Below, piece after piece: positions 1 through 12,700 of a DNA stretch of 64,000 bases (its first letter is position 1; every line of letters begins with the position of its first letter). Made by a program: the position numbers and the translations under genes. Location of the stretch: NCBI GenBank assembly GCA_033239125.1, contig BSWB01000005.1:113894494-113958493 (forward strand), read 5' to 3'. The notes under the pieces are model-generated. The model was not told the origin of the DNA. It was given only the letters and a program-made list of their open reading frames with translations, and did no database searches. The stretch comes from Fagopyrum homotropicum. Lineage: Eukaryota > Streptophyta > Magnoliopsida > Caryophyllales > Polygonaceae.

Positions 1-184
1 AAACAAAAACAGTTTTAGATTGTTGTATTATGATATTGACTCTTCTTTCTTACTTACATATCATGTTGGTATCAGATTTTTGCAAAAGACAGATGCTCAT
101 TGTCAGGTAGCATTTGTGTAAAAAAAATGAAATTTTTGGTAGGTGCTGACTTTGAATGTTGTCAAGACTCAATTTGATTGCTTT

Positions 185-345
185 ATGTCTATAATTCTTG
201 ATTTGTATAACTTTTTAGCTCAATTGAAAGATCAATGTGCTTCCGCACAAAGATATGGGTTCGAATCACATATAGGTTATTTCTTTTGCTTTTCTCTTTA
301 AGAGAAGTGGCTAGCAATTTATTAAAATGGTTACAATATGTGCTG
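185..345. repeat. Left inverted arm (TIR part) of FAR1-type MULE
   Basis: This stretch reads as the reverse complement of 4433-4593 with scattered mismatches. Shared landmarks are the TCTATAATTCT block, a tRNA-like core, the CTTTTCTCTTTAAGAGAAG block and the end GTTACAA(T/C)ATGTGCTG. The arms flank a FAR1/mudrA-type transposase pseudogene, so they are best read as the inner part of long terminal inverted repeats. Similarity with the right side becomes patchy outward, and the outer left end probably lies beyond the window edge. Confidence 0.75.
207..280 (+). other. tRNA-like sequence inside left TIR arm
   Basis: This 74-nt segment has tRNA organisation. It has an A-box-like TTAGCTCAATTG and a B-box-like GGTTCGAATCA with a T-loop TTCGAAT. 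A 5-bp pairing (ATAAC/GTTAT) closes the ends. The anticodon arm is a perfect 5-bp stem TGTGC/GCACA, but its loop has only 4 nt, so a functional tRNA is unlikely. The matching copy in the other arm (4498-4571, -) is better preserved. Confidence 0.55.
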
Positions 346-1133
346 ATTTTTACGATTTCCTATAAATTGTTGCTTTACGATGATAAGGCTTAGAGAGAAA
401 GGTAACTGCCCCCAGTAGTGATGAGTACTTCAGGTGACATGATAGTGGTCTTCTCGCCAAACACTTGAAAGGTAACTGACCAAAGTTTTACATTGCAGCA
501 ACTATTCATTTAAAGATTGAAAACAACATCCAGATATGCCAAATCAATAGTAGAAATTAACATGGAATTTTTTGATGTCTTTTAGAAGATTCTTATGTCT
601 TAGACCATTACGGGGGTGAAGGATTTGAGCATGTTAATCTTAAAAACAATTGACGTTTGCACCCTTAATTAAAATCAAGAGTTGAGATTCTCTCATTAAT
701 TAAGGAAGGTAAGTAGGAATAATTTAAAAGTTATAATTATTTAGAACCTAATTAATAGGAGGGAAAGAAATAATTAAAATCAAGCTCAATGTTAATCTAA
801 AAAATAAAAAGTAAAATAAGTAACATATATCTTTGAGAATAAAAATTATATTCTTTTTTAAATGATAAACTTCTAAAATAAATTAATTTTCAACTGTATA
901 TCGTCTGCCACAATTGACGTCTATCGTGCTTCTTTCAGAGAAGAATTAGTATCTTCAACCTCTTGTAAAACACCATCGACTTCATTTTATTATAGGTTGG
1001 TTATGTTCATATTTTTTTCTTCCATTAATCCACTCTCTTGTATCATTGACCATCTATTGATTTATAAATATTTTTCACTACACTACATTGCCTTACAAGT
1101 TTTATATCATTGGCTTCATAACTATCGATCTCA
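346..1133. other. Non-coding 5' region of MULE
   Basis: AT-rich DNA between the left inverted arm and the first transposase codons. I see no open frame of note and no recognisable RNA gene. It presumably holds the transposase promoter, but I cannot place a TATA box with confidence. Confidence 0.5.
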
Positions 1134-3089
1134 ATGAATATATCTATGAACTGGATCCGTCAAGTGGGTATGGAATTTGATTCGGAAGAGGTTGTTTGGG
1201 GGCTTTGGCTAGAGTATGGAGGACGGATTGGTTTTAATGTTCGTAAACAATATGCGAACAAGAACAAGAAGGGAGAGGTTACTTCAAGAAGATTTTCCTG
1301 TGCAAAGGAGGGGTATCGTGAGATTGGTAACAACATCATCTTAGATAAGTGTTTTCGTGTTGAAACTAAAATAGGTTGCAAAGCTCGCATCGGATTTACG
1401 TTGATCAAGGAAACAAACAAATATCAAATCTATGATTTTGTATATGAGCATAACCACCCCTTCATTCAACGGAGACCAGTCATCTATTATTATCGCAAAG
1501 AAAAATATCAGAAGCCCAAGCGATCGAAATTGAGTTAGTTGACAACTCAGGGATTAAGCCTAAAGCGGCACATGAGTTTATTGGATCACATGTTGACGGA
1601 TCTACTAATCTTGGATATACGAATCGAGATCACATAAATTATGTGCAAAGAAAACGTCAAAGAAATTTGATGTATGGGGAAGCTGGAAGACTATTAAGGT
1701 ACTTTCATATGCAAACTGTAGAGAATCCTTCATTTCAATATTCAATCCAATTGGATAGTGAAGAGCAAATAACGAACATATTTTGGGCTGATGCAAAAAT
1801 GCTTATAGATTATGCATTATTTGGCGAGGTTGTTGTTTTTTATACTACATTTGGGATAAATAAGGAAAATAGACCACTTGGTGTATTCGTTGGCTTTAAC
1901 CATTTTAGGGAAGTTGTTATTCTCGGTGCTTCGCTTCTATATGATGAAACTGCGGAATTCTTTAGGTGGTTGTTTGAAACATTTCTAGCAACCCATGACA
2001 ACAAGCAACCAAAGACTATTTGCACGGATCAAGATATTGTCATGTGAAAGGCCATAGATGAGATTATGATTGAGACGTGGCATGGATTGTGTACATGGCA
2101 CATCATGCAAAATGCAACCAAACATCTAGTTCATGATGGGTCTACTGTTCTTCAAGATTTTAAGGCTTGTATGTATGATTACGATGAAGAGGTTGATTTG
2201 AAGAAGCTTTCAATGCATTGTATGAAAAGGTAACAAAAGTTTCTTGGTTAGATAGTATATATATGCCTTAAAGATGAAGTGGACACAATGTTATATGATG
2301 AATGTGTTTTCTTTGGGGATGCGGAGAACACAGTTGTGTGAGAGTTTGAATCGAGATTTGAAAGACTATATGCATTGCAACATGGATGTAATTAGGTTTT
2401 TTACTCACTTTGAGCGGGTTGTCATCCGAATGAGATAAAATCAGAATACAATTCTCGGGAAACGCTGCCTAGGATGACGATGAAAAGGACGCCATTAGTT
2501 AGACAAGTTGGTCAACTGTACACTCCTAAGGTTTTTGAATATTTTCATGATGAATATGATTGGTCTACAACTGCATATATCAAGCCATCGGTTGAAGGTC
2601 AGTCCGAGTGAAGAGTATATAGTTGCAATTTCCAATTTTGATGATAGCAACATTGATGATGTAGAGTATAAAGTATTTAGTGATCCACTCACTCAAACAA
2701 TTGCTTGTAGTTATAATATGTTTGATAGAGTGAGAATATTATGTGCTCATGCTTTAAAGGTCCTTGATGCGATGAATATTAAATTGGTTCCCGATAAGTA
2801 TATTCTAAAGAGATGGTCAAAGGAAGCACGAAGTGAATTTTTAAGAGATATTGGTGGCAAAGTTGTTGTTGGGAACCCTCAGCTGGATAGTACACAAAAA
2901 TATAGAGCTTTAAGTCGTCAATTTGTAAACATAGCTTCACGAACTGCCCATTTTGATAGCACGCCCTTATTTTTGGATAATAAGTTGAAAGTTGTTATTC
3001 ATGAAGTCGAAGAAATGTTGTCTAGCATGCAAATTGGAGGGGACAAATATGCTATTTCTATTCCTGATTTGAATGTCAGTATTCAGTAG
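1134..3089 (+). pseudogene. FAR1/FHY3-type MULE transposase, broken
   Basis: Degenerate transposase of the mudrA/FAR1-related family, which cuts and pastes the element by binding its TIRs. The N-terminal part (1134-about 1490) holds the FAR1 zinc-binding domain, with GMEFDSEE, the cysteines of FSCAKEG and GCKARI, and EHNHPF. A frameshift near 1490-1500 moves into the MULE catalytic domain, with FWADAKM (first Asp) and TDQD (second Asp). An in-frame TGA lies at 2045-2047. The frame resumes to about 2226, is broken again, and continues in another frame with LNRDLKDY and RFFTHFERVV. The last open part (2508-3089) carries a SWIM-like finger whose second Cys is Tyr (CSY instead of CxC), followed by the family tail PDKYILKRWSKEAR. 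The multiple stops and frameshifts make it non-functional. A domesticated FAR1/FRS gene is unlikely because it is broken and flanked by inverted arms. Confidence 0.88.
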
Positions 3090-4432
3090 GAGAGTGCAAT
3101 TATTCCTTCCAATATTGTCTTGAAAAAGAAAGAGGGAAGAAAAAGAGGGAAACGACATCGGATTTTTATTGAGAATTTCATAAGAATGAGAAGTAGAAGA
3201 AGAAGCAAACTCAACGTAAACAACAAGAGGTATATTATATAACTTAATAATAATTTAATTTTGTTTTTGCACTAATACATAAAAAATTGAACAGGAACAA
3301 CTTAGTGCTCACTCACTGTCAACGTCTCTTAATCACTTTCAAGAGACAAATCAGGCATAATTATAGGTTTATTACAAATGGAATAAAAAATATAATTGTC
3401 TTGTGATAAATTTTAGTTTTACAGGGTTCAAATATGGTGTTTATAATGCACAATCATCAAGTTATTTCTCAGGATACTCCGACTTATAACCACTTTATAA
3501 TAATGATTATAAACAAGTTTGTATCTGCATCCATATAAACTAGTATAATTTACCTCTAACTTTTTAATAAATTTAATGCTGGTAATGATTGAACATGTCG
3601 ATGATTGATTGAACAATGGCGTGTATGTCATCCACAGTGTATCCGTCATTCAATTGTTTACTGCACAAGGGTGTGTCTCTCATCTAGAGTGTGTTTGTCA
3701 TTCAAAAAGATAGTTGTTTGCTTGTTTTTATAATGAAAAAAAATAATGAATATGTTTTCTATGCTTTATTGCACAATAGTGTGTTTGTCATCCTATAAAA
3801 GTGTTTTTTTTACTTGACTTTATATTGAAACTGATGATGAATTTGTTCATTCTTTTACAGCACAAGTACTTACTACACGAGATTATCCAAGATAACTAAA
3901 TTAGACCCACTTGAATAATAGTGAGTTGACTATTCGAATGGTCCCCAATTCTTCTTTCGGATTTTTGGACACTACTATGCAGTCACATATTCTTAAGTAC
4001 TGAATTAGACCCACTTGAATATAAAGATTCAAGCTAAGATACAGTCTGTTTCCAAGGAATATTGTACTGCTTCAGATTAAATGTTGTTTTCCTTTGCAGA
4101 GTAGCCAGAGTGTTGGGCATATTCTAAGTTACAGACCGCAACATCCTGTGTTTACATATTTTAGAATCTACTTTCATTGGGATTAAAGTTATAAGAGGAT
4201 TAACTTGTTTTCTCAAGAAACATTGATCTGAGTTATTCTGCATTACTCAAATCCAGTTAAAGAATGGTATAATGAATACTCTCATGCATCGTATACAATG
4301 ACTAACGCAAGTCTCTAAATATTATACACACTATTCTCAAAAAACATTGAATTGAGTTATTCTGCATTAATCAAATTTGGTAATTTTACATTACTCAAAT
4401 TTGGTAATTCTGCATTACTGAAATCTGGTTAG
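3090..4432. other. Non-coding 3' region of MULE
   Basis: The first 150 bp resemble the basic, Lys/Arg-rich C-terminal tail of FAR1-type transposases, out of frame. The rest is AT-rich and has no convincing gene. Around 4235-4425 a short motif close to TTCTGCATTACTCAAAT recurs several times as a degenerate tandem-like repeat. Confidence 0.5.
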
Positions 4433-4593
4433 CAGCACATGTTGTAACCACTTCAATAAACTATTAATCCCTTCTCTTAAAGAGAAAAGCAAACAAAATA
4501 ACATATATGGGATTCGAACTCATATCTTTGTGCGGAAGCACATTGCTCTTCCAATTGAGCTAATAGGTTATACAAATCGAGAATTATAGACAT
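4433..4593. repeat. Right inverted arm (TIR part) of FAR1-type MULE
   Basis: Reverse complement of 185-345, about 4.1 kb away on the far side of the transposase pseudogene. It contains the better-preserved copy of the tRNA-like sequence. The outer extent is uncertain: homology with the left side fades after the TCTATAATTCT block. Confidence 0.75.
4498..4571 (-). other. tRNA-like sequence inside right TIR arm
   Basis: Read on the minus strand it folds almost as a tRNA. The acceptor AACCTAT pairs with ATATGTT (6 of 7). The D arm GCTC/GAGC has loop AATTGGAA. The anticodon stem TGTGC/GCACA has a 4-nt loop, and the T arm ATGAG/CCCAT has loop TTCGAAT. The A box TAGCTCAATTGG and B box GTTCGAATCCC are near consensus. 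The shortened anticodon loop argues against a working tRNA, so it is called a tRNA-derived sequence captured by the TIR. Confidence 0.6.
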
Positions 4594-5396
4594 GAATAAA
4601 ACTGCAAAGAAGATATGATACAACAACATCAATATACATAAAAAATGGCTGTAAACTGACTAAAAACAGATAAGTTGTAAACAAAAAATTATCAATGAAA
4701 GTGCGTATTTTAATACTTGCAAAAATGTTGTTGCTACCAAGTAAGCTAAACCCAAATTCTAGTATCCTTGACTTCCCATTTTCAATTGTATGATTCAAAT
4801 GAGCAAGTTATCAAGCATATCAGTGTGTAAAAAATATAGAGTTATAGTAGCTAAACAATGATCAATTTACCTATAATGTATTATTAGTTCTCTTGAGCAT
4901 TCTATCGAACAGGTGATATGCATCACAGTACTTCATATAAAAAAGTTCCAAAATCCAAAGAAGTGAACTAATATCCTTTGATTAATGATCATACAATGAT
5001 CCAAACAAGTTTTACAACCCTTCTAACAATCCTTCTCCTAATTGGAACAAAAACTCATCCATAATTCATATCCATATACAAATCGAAAATAGACAAACCT
5101 GAATTTCAGAATTGGTCAAACGAAGGTTGAGGATGCTTGCAGGGACTTGAATACCGATGTTATAATCTTTCAATTCATCTATGTGGCCTAATCGTTGCTA
5201 TCGAACAATCGGTTTTGAAGGAGAAGAGAAACAGACGGTTTTGAATGAGAAGAGAAGAGAAGGTGAAAGGAAGATTTTGGGAGATTGAGAATTTTATTTT
5301 TAGTTTTAGATTTATTTTATAAGATTTAATCTCAGCCCTTAAATCCGACCAACGGTCTAGATTCATTGAACTTCACCCTGAAGTTAAAAAATTAAC
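4594..5396. other. Outer flank of MULE, no gene seen
   Basis: AT-rich sequence with a purine-rich stretch around 5215-5290 (GAAGAGAAG-type repeats). It may be the outer part of the MULE terminus, but the left counterpart is outside the window. I see no supported gene. Confidence 0.4.
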
Positions 5397-5401
5397 TCCA
5401 G
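5397..5401. repeat. 5-bp target site duplication (left), TCCAG
   Basis: TCCAG directly precedes the TG of the solo LTR and recurs at 8294-8298 directly after its terminal CA. Confidence 0.85.
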
Positions 5402-8293
5402 TGTAATATCCGGAATTTTTATTCCGTCTTTTTCCGTTATAAACCAGATCTCGATCAGTTGACCCATATCCGTCTACTTAGTTAGATACATGTTTATAAA
5501 ATTTATCATTTTATGTAGAATTCCTTCACATAAAATGATAGAATCTCTTAAAAAGTTATCATTTTATGTAGCTTACTTCCACATAAAATGATAGGATTTC
5601 TATAACCAATCCTAAACTATAGCATAACCCGTATCCGTCTTTTCCGTGCATTTAATTGTCGGGATCTCGTTTCCGAACTTCCGCCAACGCCAGCCAAGAG
5701 TGCACAGCTTTAACCTTGCGCCAGTCTCCACCCAGCCGCAGCCCAGTTTAGCCCATCTGTTACTCTATATTGCAGCTCCAACGGATCCAACTGCTGCAGC
5801 CCAGCAGCCCACTGCCTTACCTTGTCCGCAGCGCCAGCCCAGTAGCTTCCAACAGCCCAGCACGCCCAGCTTCCAGCAGTCCAGCAGCAGGCAGCACTTG
5901 CCAGGAGCCCAGCGCCAGCATCCAGCCCAGGGCCTAGCCTCCAGCGTTGCCAGCTCCAGCCCAGAAGTCGCCCATCTGCCTCTCTATCTCGCGCAGCCCA
6001 GAAAGATTGCCAACCTCCTTGCGGACTGGCCCAACAACACGCTGACTTACCTTTCCTCCTTCAGCAGAAACAACCGTTACAGATTCTTCCCTTCTGTAAC
6101 CGCCTCTCCTTCCTAACGTATCCCCTGAATATCGCTCTTCCCTTATCTGAGAATTTTATTCCTCTCTCCTGTCTTCACACGTTCGAGTTCGAATTGGAAG
6201 ACGAAAGCACACTGCCGACTGCGTACCCAACCTCCGTCTGTATACGTCTAGCCGCTCCAGGAACCTACGAGCACCTCCTGATCTTCTGACCGAACCAAGG
6301 TTAGTGCAGCAATCTTGTTCTTCCGCCTTCACCTTATTCTCTCTACCGACCCATCTGCGTACAACACTCACCATTCTTCTCTTCTTGTTTCTTGGACCGA
6401 CGCTGTTGTGCCTCAAACTGCAGCCACCTACGGAACCAAAGAGCTGCATCCATCGAATTACGGCCCCCATAGCCAGCCTCAAGTTGCTTAAGACGGAACA
6501 GAACCTAGCGAGATTTTCTGTATATACCTACGGTAGGCCTTCGTCATTCTTCTTACCTCACCCTTACCAATTCAGAATAATGATCTCCTCCTGTTTTAGC
6601 TTCAGCGACGCCGGCCAACCCTCCCCGTTACGAGTCAAGAGCCAAAGGACGGGAGCACGCTCTACTGAATCACGTAAGTCCTACTGGTTGTTGTTCTGTT
6701 GGTGAGTGAGGTGTAATATAGAGACCTTAAGTGTGTTGCCGAGGGTATGAATGCAGCGAGTTTCGAACTCAGAACCTATATACCTTCTTTTACTTCAGTT
6801 TTGGAAGTGAGGAACTGCCTAGGTTGTAGACCAATGTTTGAGAGTTTGAATGAAGATCCACCGTTGAAATTTTAATAGGTGACAGATGGATATATGTAGT
6901 TTAACATATTAAAATTTGAGAAGGAATGGACGGTCGGATTAGAAGTTATAGACTTCCGAAGTTGAGTAGTTAAGCAGTTTCGCAAACTTGGAATTTTTAG
7001 TTAAGTATAGAATAAGAAGTGTAGTAGTCAACTTTGTGAATTTTTATATGAATAATTGTTGAACAGTTTTGAGGAATTCTTGCTCCTAAGGGTAGATGGA
7101 ACATCATAGATGATCTAGAGAATTAATTCGGAATTATTATAAACTGTTATGAATTTTATATTTGGAACCGAAGTTAGACCTTTACGACCTTTTGGAAAAA
7201 TAAGGAAATAAGAAAAGTGACAGTTGGTGACAAAACTAAACTTTAGGAGTTAGAATATGACTTTAGGGTCTCGAATAGGAGTTTAGACATGAAATTCGGA
7301 AAATTTGGAAGTTTCGGGACCAAGGGTAAAATGGTCATTTTTTTCCCTAAATTAGTACTGTAACTAGTTATGTCTTACTACGTTCTTCTATCTTAGAAGT
7401 CTTAGACTTCTAATTACTTGGGAGTGTGCTAATGCACTTATTCCCTTTGACAGGCAACTGAGTTGCTATAGTTTACAAAGCGAGTTTGGTTTACAAAGAG
7501 TCGAGCTTTATACCAGGTAAGTCCTTTGGGCTTACTTAGCTGACTTCTAAATATGAGCATGAATGATGATAGTGGTGTGTGATTGAAATGTTTAGAGAGA
7601 TAGGTTGTAATATATATTTACCGACCTATACTTGGCCTAAGATTAACGGGTGGTGGCATTCTGCTCAGTTAGCTTGCGAACGCTGGGGGTTTCTTTAGGG
7701 ACTAGTCCATACTCGGTTTGTAGTGATGCTACCGGCGGAGGTCAGCTAGACCTACACCCAGTTGGATAAGGAACGGAGGCGAGAGCTGTTAATAGCTCTC
7801 GTGCCACAACTTAAATTGAATAATGTGAATCACTTAAATAATAGATAATAAACGGTTGAGTGCCAGCATGATGTTTGTTTATTTTGTTTCTACGTGTGTT
7901 TGTGCTGTTGTCATTCTACTTATATTTGGATAGTTAGCTAACGGTTGATATGTTGTGTAGATTTGCCACAGGTTAGAGCAGATGCCGAGTGATCCGGACG
8001 GTAGTGGTCAGCCGGGGTGTCGTACTTTAGGACGTTTTACAGTTTCTCCATTTGTGGGTTTTCAGTTGGACTTTGTTTCTTGTCGTTCTTTCCGTACTTT
8101 GTTATATTACGTTTTCCGGCTGTTAGTTGTTCTGGTCACATTCATACATTGTTAAGAATTATTTTATGATTTCTGGTTTTCCTTATCTGTGCCTTGTTGT
8201 AAGATCATGTTAAGTTGTTGTCAAACTAAGGTCGGGACCCACTGTGCGGTCCTCACCAGTAACTCCCCAAGTTGTAAAATTTGGGGTGTTACA
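5402..8293 (+). mobile_element. Solo LTR of a Ty3/gypsy element (Tekay/Del-like)
   Basis: A 2892-bp LTR with no internal region. It begins TGTAATATCC and ends GGGTGTTACA, giving the inverted ends TGTAA/TTACA, and is flanked by the perfect 5-bp duplication TCCAG. It shares its terminal style, the palindromic block around 7515-7537 and a similar tail (GGGACCCACTGTGCGGTCC, then GGGGTGTTACA) with the LTRs at 46327-62260, so it belongs to the same clade. Solo LTRs arise by recombination between the two LTRs of one element. The part at 5680-6000 is GC-rich and full of CCAGC/CAGCCC repeats; its open frame (5646-6116) looks like a by-product. GTAAGT splice-donor-like sites occur at 6675 and 7517. Confidence 0.88.
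7515..7537. repeat. Conserved palindrome in solo LTR
   Basis: GGTAAGTCC and GGGCTTACT form an inverted repeat. The same block (GGTAAGTCC-GTA-GGACTTACT on the minus strand) sits at 47135-47156 and in the two sister LTRs. It is conserved between otherwise strongly diverged LTRs. Confidence 0.6.
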
Positions 8294-8298
8294 TCCAG
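8294..8298. repeat. 5-bp target site duplication (right), TCCAG
   Basis: Identical to 5397-5401 and directly adjacent to the LTR end TGTTACA. Confidence 0.85.
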
Positions 8299-8352
8299 GG
8301 GAGCATAACCGAAACCTCTAACATCTCTTAAACTAAAATTTGAACGAACATG

Positions 8353-8361
8353 ATTAAAAAT
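8353..8361. repeat. Candidate 9-bp TSD (left) ATTAAAAAT
   Basis: The same nine bases occur at 18753-18761. Nine bp is the usual MULE duplication length, and element-like ends start right beside both copies. The AT-only sequence makes chance identity possible. Confidence 0.55.
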
Positions 8362-8410
8362 GAAAAAATTGGTGTAGAAGGGCCCTTTTTGTATCCATGA
8401 TACAAAATAG
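8362..8410. repeat. Left terminus of Ulp1-MULE (degenerate TIR)
   Basis: Begins GAAAAAATTGG and includes GGGCCCTTTTTGTATCC and ATACAAAATAGGCC. It resembles the reverse complement of 18705-18752 at many positions, with one small gap. Confidence 0.45.
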
Positions 8411-9761
8411 GCCCCTCTATTTTTCTTCCAAAAAATAAAGATAAAAGAAATTATAAATCATGGTTAATAAGGTAGCTAGTTAAGGGCAAATTAGTAATGT
8501 AGCATATTAACTGCCTAAAAGTTAAAGATAATAAAATTTAAAAAAACGGCAACTGTTTGATACGGTATCTGGCGGTTCGTCTTCTTTCCTAATCATTTCA
8601 TCGAAAAAGGAAGCGCCATTCTACACCTCCTTTATATCGTGCGATTCTCCATTCTCAACCTCCATCTTCAAATCTTCAACTTCGACCGTCTTCAACATCT
8701 TCGCTGAGCTATTCTTTGTTTAACGACAATCAATCCTTGTAAGTATTCCAAATTATCTCAACATTATACCATTTTAATGGTTTCGATTTTCGTTCAAATC
8801 GAAAACAGTTGATGAGCATTTTCCCTAAAATCCATACTCAAAACCGTCATTTTTGATCTGTAACTACATGGACTTTCATTCTATCGGCCTTGCATGTCTT
8901 ATGAAGCATGATTTTGTGATTTATATTCGATTAGGTTTTTGAATCCGACGACACAAAGAAGAACAGATCTGTTTTTGGCTGTTATGGAAATTAATTTTGA
9001 TATTAGCCATTTCTGTGGAATTTATGTATTCGAATTAACAGTGATGAAAGATTATGTACATAAATTATGTTTTCATGCGTTTTATATGAAGAAGAAGTCT
9101 ATGTACTGATACTTTCCCAAAACACTGTGTTATTTTTGTGGTCGATGGTCTTATTTATGTAAATGTATGGTTTGTAACTTCAAATATTGGATGAATTATG
9201 TATGTATACCATTTTATGTATTTACATTATAGTATGGATCAGATTTATGTACATAACAGAGGATGACAACTGTTATATATTACATTATGTATCCCCTGTA
9301 TATCATTTTTGTACATAATTACAGAATGTGTTAGTTTATCCTTAACGATTATGTACTTACTTTGATAAGTTTGATTTTGTATCATATACATTCTGTATCG
9401 CAGTTTATGTATGTAATTACAGTATGATTCAAACATTTATGTATCTTATTTTATCACATAAGTAATAAGTTTATGTATGAGGAATATGTACATACTTATA
9501 GAATGACTTAGTTTATGTTTGAACAATATGTACTTTAATTTCTTATGAACTCAGTGTATTAGTCTATGTTCCAAGTTTTTGACTGTCTCAAGTTATGGTT
9601 CACAGAATTATGTATGCACTGTAGGAGACAAGCATTATGTAGTTGTTATGTGCATTATATTATGTAGGACATTTAGCATATACAGACAAATTATGTAATG
9701 TAGTATTTAGCCAGAAATTGACTGAGAATTTTTTCTATTTACTATGTGTTTGAAGAACAAA
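8411..9761. promoter_or_regulatory. 5' non-coding region, TTATGTA motif cluster
   Basis: Leader/promoter region of the Ulp1-like gene. From 9001 to 9720 I count 15 exact TTATGTA on the plus strand and only two TACATAA, many followed by C or T. A 7-mer should occur less than once in 720 bp. CT/TC-rich sequence at 8640-8750 resembles a plant 5' UTR followed by a GTAAGTATT donor-like site near 8739. Function is inferred, not shown. Confidence 0.6.
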
Positions 9762-12700
9762 ATGGTAACAACGAAACATATGGCTGTCAAAAACCAAACC
9801 AAGGAACAAAGAGATGAAGCACAGGCTCGTCGCATAAAAAAGGTGAATATTTGAACTCAAATTGCTATATTAGTCACAGGACTTATGTAACAGTATAGTC
9901 AAGCACATAAAAACATAAATTAATCTTTAATCACTATTATGTTATATCATTTCTACTTTTAATAGTTTCTGATTATATTTCCATATTCATATCAGTTATT
10001 TTTTTTATTTATGTACAATACTGTATATAGTACTAGTTTAGTAGTTGATAATGAAGTATTTTACCTTATGTACATTTCAGCGGAGAGAGATGGGTGGTTC
10101 CTGTACGCAAGATGTCAATAGGTTAATAAATTCTGATAACCCACAGATAAAGGTTAGTAAATTGAAATTTGCACCACATATTTTACATTTATTGATCATA
10201 AAGATAAACGCATTTTTCATTTTATGTTTATGCAGTTTACTTACAGATGGACAGAAACAAAGAAATCAATAAATGGCAGAATCAATAGCTATATGAGGCT
10301 TCCTCTAATACCTATGATTTTGGATGAGCTATCTACAGTTGACAAAAACAGACTTAAGGCGTCAATTTTTGGGCCTCTGTTGGAGATGAGCACTAAAATC
10401 AAAATGTCCAACAATCTCATTCACTTTATGTTAATCAGAGAGGTAAAGACGAGGAGACATTATTCAATGTGGTTTGCAATTAACAGTGTTCTTTTGAGGT
10501 TTAGTGTCATGGAGTTTTGTCAGATTACCGGACTCCCAAATTCTTCAGAATCTGGCTCAGGTGTAGAAGAAATGGAGGATGTCAACATGAGAGATGTAAT
10601 TGGGATTGACAGATGCACAAACGATGAATTGGAGCAAATCTTCAAGGATGAGCCGAAGGAGTCTCCCAACAAGTACAAAATGGCACTCATTTTGTTCATT
10701 GAAGGTGTTCTAGCATCAAAGAATGGAAAGACGTTGATAACGCAGCACACTATAAATCTCCTAAGTGACATGGAGTTGTTCAACAAATTTCCATGGGGTC
10801 GTTTTGCTTACACCATAACGAGGAGATCATTTCAATCGTGCCATGCTGGAAAGGAGAGAAACAGCGGTGGATACCAGATTGGTGGATTCCCTTTGGCATT
10901 ACAGGTAATGTATAGGTTCTAATTTTGTCAATGGTTAAGGAATATTTATTGATTGTTATGTACTATCTGTGTAACATGCTTATGTATAACATGGTTATGT
11001 ATATGTACAGATTTTATACATAGTACCGAGCTGTGTCATGCTTATGTGCATATTATTATTTACTTGATATTGTTTTATTTATTCTATGCTTATGTACTCA
11101 TTCCATTATGGTAAATGTGTTACATCATTATGTTTAATGAATTATGTATTTATTAGATTGAGTTGCAACATCTATGTACTCACTGTTATGTATACATATA
11201 TGTAATGAAGCATTTGTGTTGATTAATTATAGTTTTCATTTTTGTAATATTTGTAGATACTTGTCTTCAATTCCATACCAAAGTTTGCAAAGCATTTTGC
11301 AACTATAATCAATGCAGAGGCAACCCCATCATGCCTCAGGTATGTATCCAAATCTGGGAAGGGTGGCAAGCTATACCCTGGATATACTGAGCTCCAAGGT
11401 ATTGCTGAAACTCTTCAAACAGAAGACATTAAGAAAATTGATGTTGAGAAGAAAGAGGATGACTATGAAAGCTGGTATATGGAGGGTGATGATGACAGGA
11501 TTGATGCACTATTTGGTATCGGGTTTCATAATGTTGTCCCCATAGTGACTAGGCCTTTAATTTATCATCCAAAGGAGGAAGAGTTTAGGTGTGTTCTAAT
11601 CAAAATTAGTAAATTGTTTTATTTCATACATTACGTGATATATAACGTCCACCCTGTTTGTGTAATTATGTAGGCCTAGTACTGAGAACGTTGTGATTCG
11701 AGAAATCAACGATGACAAGGATGATAAAGATGACTTTGTGAACCCACCAGAAGACATTGGTATATAGTAACCATTGGTTTTCATTTTATGTAAATTGAAT
11801 GGTATGTAGTAGACATTTATGTAATACATCAAACATTATACTCATGCGTTGTTGATTATATTAAACAGGATAGGTTCAGCCTGATAAACCATCTACCAGT
11901 GCATCCAAAGGTGTAGGTAAGAGGAAACTGGAAGAAGCCATACCCAATCCAGAAACCAAAAGGTTAAATTTATTTATTTTTACATATATTAGATCAATGT
12001 ATATGTATTTATTAGATTTATGTAGTATAAGAAATATAACACTTCATATATACACATATAGTTCTGCGTCCAAAAGCACGGGAAAGAGGAAAAAGCAAAC
12101 ACCCAAGCCATCTCCAGAACCAACAAGGTTAAACTTATGTATATGTACTTATGTATATGTAACATGGTTATGTACAATGAATTATATGTATTAATACGTA
12201 CAGAATATATTATATATATCATTTGACAAATATGTAGATCATCAAAGCGCATTAACAAGGCCAAGGATTCACCACCACCACTCAATACCGAGCAGACTCC
12301 TTCAGAACCCCATACAGAGGACCAACATAATGTCAATATTTATGCGGGAAAGAAGTCCACCCCTGTGCCACATGACACAACTAAGTAAGAAAAATAACTG
12401 CACTTTATGTACAATAATATTACATTATGTATATTCAGAAATATGGTGTACCTTATGTATGTCCATAATAAACAGCACTCAACCTGAACAAGCACAACCA
12501 TTATGGGTTCAAGTGTTGATGTCAAAGATGGATGCACTACAGAAGGGACAGGACGTTCTTATTGGAAGAGTTGATGCAATGCAGAAGGTGCAGAGTATTC
12601 TGGGTGAAAAAGTGGAGGAACAAGGGATTCTGATTGATGATCTGACGACTTATGCAACAGACTTAGGTTCTCTCTACGAGCAGTTAGACACAACTGTGTT

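Noticed and set aside
207..280. Functional tRNA gene
   Set aside because: Anticodon loop has 4 nt instead of 7 and the stems carry mismatches; kept only as tRNA-like.
5646..6116. 156-codon Gln/Pro/Ser-rich open frame
   Set aside because: Lies inside the solo LTR and is the translation of CCAGC/CAGCCC repeats; no domain and no partner signals.
6304..6705. 133-codon open frame
   Set aside because: Also inside the solo LTR; composition and context do not support a gene.
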